A stretch of DNA of 8,674 bases from an uncultured Eubacteriales bacterium. GTDB taxonomy: Bacteria; Bacillota; Clostridia; Oscillospirales; CAG-272. Below the pieces are notes generated by a model that saw nothing but the letters and a program-made list of their open reading frames with translations, did no database searches and had not been told where the DNA came from. The translations under genes and the position numbers were made by a program. Shown here piece after piece: positions 6,673-8,674 of this stretch. The stretch lies in assembly GCA_934489945.1 (NCBI GenBank), contig CAKSSY010000070.1:1-8674 (forward strand), in the 5' to 3' direction. Numbering within the stretch: the stretch's first letter is position 1; the number at the start of each line of letters is the position of its first letter.

Positions 6673-6684
6673 ACAACTACAACC

Positions 6685-6726
6685 GATGCTCTCCGACAAT
6701 TTTACGACGGAGAGCATCTGATTTTT
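6685..6726 (+). terminator. Rho-independent terminator after ispH-S1
   Basis: A perfect 11-bp stem (GATGCTCTCCG at 6685-6695, CGGAGAGCATC at 6708-6718) encloses a 12-nt loop. It is followed by TGA and then five T (6722-6726). It starts 12 nt after the S1 stop. The tract is interrupted and short, so read-through is likely, and no separate promoter for the next gene is obvious. The hairpin may set a lower level of downstream expression rather than fully stop it. Confidence 0.75.
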
Positions 6727-6742
6727 GAAAGAAGTGAATGGT

Positions 6743-7291
6743 ATGTTTGAAGAAATTCGCAAGGACGCGGAAAAAGCGATTACGGAATTGTTGGAAACGG
6801 CAAAGTTGTCCCGCGGAGACCTTTTCGTGGTGGGATGCTCCTCGTCGGAGATGATAGGGGAAAACATCGGAAAAGGTTCCAGCATGGATGCCGCAAGGGT
6901 GGCTTTTGAGGGGATTTATCCGATCCTGTGCAGAGAAGGAATTTACCTTGCCGCACAGTGCTGCGAGCATCTGAATCGCGCACTGATTGTGGAACGGGAA
7001 TATGCACTGGCACACGGACTTGAGATTGTCTGTGTAAAGCCTCAGCCGAAAGCAGGCGGTTCTTTTGCTACGACCGCATATGAAAATTTCCGCGATCCGG
7101 TCGCGGTTGAAGAGGTTTCGGCGGCAGCCGGAATTGACATCGGCGGTACGCTTATCGGTATGCATTTGAAACGTGTTGCCGTTCCGGTGCGTCTTTCGGT
7201 GAAAACAATTGGGAAAGCCGCAATTCTTTGCGCCAGAACCAGACCAAAATTCATTGGCGGTTCGCGCGCCGTTTATCCTGAAAACAATTGA
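6743..7291 (+). CDS. DUF436 / TIGR01440 (YwlG-type) protein
   Basis: A 182-aa soluble protein matching the DUF436/UPF0340 family represented by B. subtilis YwlG; function not established. Family blocks from the ATG at 6743 are GCSSSE (31-36), AAQCCEHLNRAL (70-81), KAGGSFATTAY (103-113), GIDIGGTLIGMHL (130-142) and ARTRPKFIGGSRAVY (164-178). The paired CC and the Ser- and Gly-rich loops look like a ligand or metal pocket, but that is a guess. I choose ATG 6743 because an AAGAAG-type site lies 8 nt upstream and the N-terminus MFEEIRKDAEK fits the family. A TTG at 6725 would add six residues, and its only Shine-Dalgarno would be buried in the terminator stem. It lies 16 nt after the terminator T-run, so it probably depends on read-through. 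Confidence 0.85.
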   Translation: MFEEIRKDAEKAITELLETAKLSRGDLFVVGCSSSEMIGENIGKGSSMDAARVAFEGIYPILCREGIYLAAQCCEHLNRALIVEREYALAHGLEIVCVKPQPKAGGSFATTAYENFRDPVAVEEVSAAAGIDIGGTLIGMHLKRVAVPVRLSVKTIGKAAILCARTRPKFIGGSRAVYPENN

Positions 7292-7324
7292 TTTGGAAAT
7301 CGGAAAGAAATAGGGATACCATAT

Positions 7325-8632
7325 ATGGAAATTCTGTTAAGCATTTCAATTGCCCTGTTTGCGGGGCTTCTTATGACGCGCGTGATTAAGCCGTTCGGTC
7401 TTCCTGCTGTGACCGGATACCTCATAGCAGGCGTTCTGATCGGTCCCTTCTGCCTTGGTATGCTTGGAAATACGCTTGGTATTACGGGACTCGGCTTTAA
7501 CTCTATGGAATACCTGTCGCGTTTCGGTGTCATTTCGGACGTGGCGTTGGGCTTTATCGCGTTTTCGATCGGCAATGAATTCCGCCTTTCTCAACTCAAG
7601 CAGACGGGAAAACAGGCTACCGTCGTTGCCATTGTTCAGGCACTTGCGGCAACTTTGTTTGTGGATGTGGCACTTTGTGTTCTCAGTTTGATTCTCGGTG
7701 AAGAAAAACTGCCGATGAGTGCCGCAATTACTCTCGGTGCCGTTGCCACGGCAACAGCTCCTGCCGCGACGTTGATGGTTGTCCGCCAGTATAAGGCAAA
7801 GGGAAAACTGACGGACATTCTTCTTCCGATTGTGGCACTGGATGATGCGGTGGGGTTGGTAGTGTTTGCCGTTTCTTTCGGAATCGCAAAGGGGATGGTC
7901 AGCGGGAGCGTAGATATATTCTCAATTGTGGTGGACCCTCTTATTGAGATTGTCGCTTCTTTGGCACTCGGTACAATTATGGGATTTCTTTTCTCTCAGA
8001 TGGAAAAGCTGTTCCACTCCCGGAGCAAGCGTTTGGCGGTTTCTGTCACTTTCGTTATTGTGACGGTGGCGATTACCATGCTGAAGATTCCTGTCGGACC
8101 TGTACATATTGGCTTTTCCTCCTTGCTTGCTTGCATGATGCTCGGAACGGTGTTTTGCAATGTTTGCGAGTCTTCGGAAGAACTGATGGAACGTGTAGAC
8201 AGATGGACGACTCCATTGTTCGTGCTGTTCTTTGTTATCAGTGGCGCGGAACTTGAGCTGGATGTATTTGCCGATCTTGCTATCGTGGGTGTTGGCGTTG
8301 TCTATATTCTTTTCCGCTCGCTCGGAAAATATTTAGGGGCATCGGTCGGTTCCAAGTTCATGAAGTGCGACGAAAAAATCGTGAAGTATCTTGGAATTAC
8401 CCTCCTGCCGCAAGCCGGAGTGGCACTCGGAATGTCGGTGACAGCCATGCAGCTTGGAACTTCCGAAGGGACGCTTGTGCGAAACATTATTCTGTTTTCG
8501 GTTCTTGTGTATGAATTGGTCGGACCGATGCTGACCAAAATGGCACTGATTAAGGCAGGGGAGATTATTCCCGAGGAAAGAAAATCGTCAAAGGTATTGA
8601 ATGCCGATCGACAGAAATCCGAGAAAAAATGA
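7325..8632 (+). CDS. CPA2-type cation:proton antiporter
   Basis: A 435-aa integral membrane protein with about 11-13 hydrophobic helices, a monovalent cation:proton antiporter-type transporter (Na+/H+ exchanger, CPA2 side). It has a GLPAVTGYLIAGVLIGP block (25-41), the broken-helix motif ATATAPAATLMV (141-152) and the paired aspartates in VALDDAVGLV (170-179; D173, D174). The double Asp is typical of electrogenic CPA2 exchangers such as NapA; KefC-type proteins have Gln-Asp. There is no C-terminal RCK/TrkA-N domain; after the last helix only about 30 charged residues remain. Likely role is Na+ or K+ export and pH homeostasis; which ion cannot be decided. ATG 7325 has AGGGA (7312-7316) 8 nt upstream and lies 33 nt after the DUF436 gene, so the two are likely co-transcribed. 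Confidence 0.88.
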   Translation: MEILLSISIALFAGLLMTRVIKPFGLPAVTGYLIAGVLIGPFCLGMLGNTLGITGLGFNSMEYLSRFGVISDVALGFIAFSIGNEFRLSQLKQTGKQATVVAIVQALAATLFVDVALCVLSLILGEEKLPMSAAITLGAVATATAPAATLMVVRQYKAKGKLTDILLPIVALDDAVGLVVFAVSFGIAKGMVSGSVDIFSIVVDPLIEIVASLALGTIMGFLFSQMEKLFHSRSKRLAVSVTFVIVTVAITMLKIPVGPVHIGFSSLLACMMLGTVFCNVCESSEELMERVDRWTTPLFVLFFVISGAELELDVFADLAIVGVGVVYILFRSLGKYLGASVGSKFMKCDEKIVKYLGITLLPQAGVALGMSVTAMQLGTSEGTLVRNIILFSVLVYELVGPMLTKMALIKAGEIIPEERKSSKVLNADRQKSEKK

Positions 8633-8674
8633 GCGGGTCAGATCACGGCGGCGATATCGCAAGATGAATAAGAA

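Noticed and set aside
5590..6885. Long minus-strand open frame of 431 codons opposite the S1 region
   Set aside because: It lies antisense to unmistakable S1 repeats and the terminator; the open frame follows from S1 codon bias.
7200..7290. Twelve-base direct repeat TGAAAACAATTG at 7200-7211 and 7279-7290
   Set aside because: Two copies only, both inside or at the end of coding sequence, with no flanking structure; most likely chance.
8629..8667. ATG overlapping the antiporter stop (ATGA), possible next gene
   Set aside because: The frame stops after 12 codons. A second ATG at 8664 has no Shine-Dalgarno and only 11 bases remain, so no gene can be claimed.
1..8674. CRISPR arrays, insertion sequences, transposases, toxin-antitoxin or defence genes
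   Set aside because: I looked on both strands and saw no repeat-spacer array, no transposase motif and no defence-type protein; the coding content is housekeeping.

Overview
The window looks like chromosomal DNA of a low-to-medium GC Clostridia-type Firmicute, most likely an uncultured Oscillospiraceae/Ruminococcaceae-like gut bacterium. That is inference from gene content: an IspH-ribosomal protein S1 fusion (a known clostridial arrangement), the order cmk, plsC, ispH-S1, a DUF436/YwlG protein, Gram-positive-style ribosome binding sites, and a clostridial-type tRNA-Ser fragment. No tool was run; all calls come from reading the sequence.

Layout. Bases 1-77 (minus strand) hold the 5' half of a tRNA-Ser(CGA) gene. 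Its sequence becomes abnormal just after the anticodon stem and runs off the left edge. Bases 78-311 are a non-coding divergent regulatory region. A perfect sigma-A promoter (312-340) starts a tightly packed plus-strand operon: RpiR/MurR-type regulator; BaiN/HI0933-type flavoprotein; PhnP-like metallo-beta-lactamase-fold hydrolase; a single ORF joining cytidylate kinase to a PlsC-type acyltransferase; and a single ORF joining IspH to a four-domain ribosomal protein S1. A hairpin terminator (6685-6726) follows. Two more plus-strand genes come after it: a DUF436 (YwlG) protein and a CPA2-type cation:proton antiporter. The last 42 bases hold nothing I can support.

How the genes fit together. Cmk regenerates CDP from the CMP released when CDP-diacylglycerol is used for phospholipid synthesis, and PlsC makes phosphatidic acid upstream of it. 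IspH makes the C5 isoprenoid precursors for undecaprenyl lipids, and S1 serves translation. Envelope precursor supply and translation thus share one transcript behind a sugar-phosphate-type regulator.

The most interesting signal is at the two fusion junctions. The Cmk/PlsC junction is an A9 run. A shift in either direction there ends Cmk at normal length just before a possible PlsC ATG, and in one direction the stop and start overlap as TAATG. The IspH/S1 ORF contains what looks like a complete nested S1 gene: phased A-tracts plus an extended -10 promoter, then a strong Shine-Dalgarno and in-frame ATG exactly at the domain junction, and an abrupt switch in lysine codon choice (17 AAA/5 AAG before, 7 AAA/26 AAG after). 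Both fusions may therefore also yield separate proteins.
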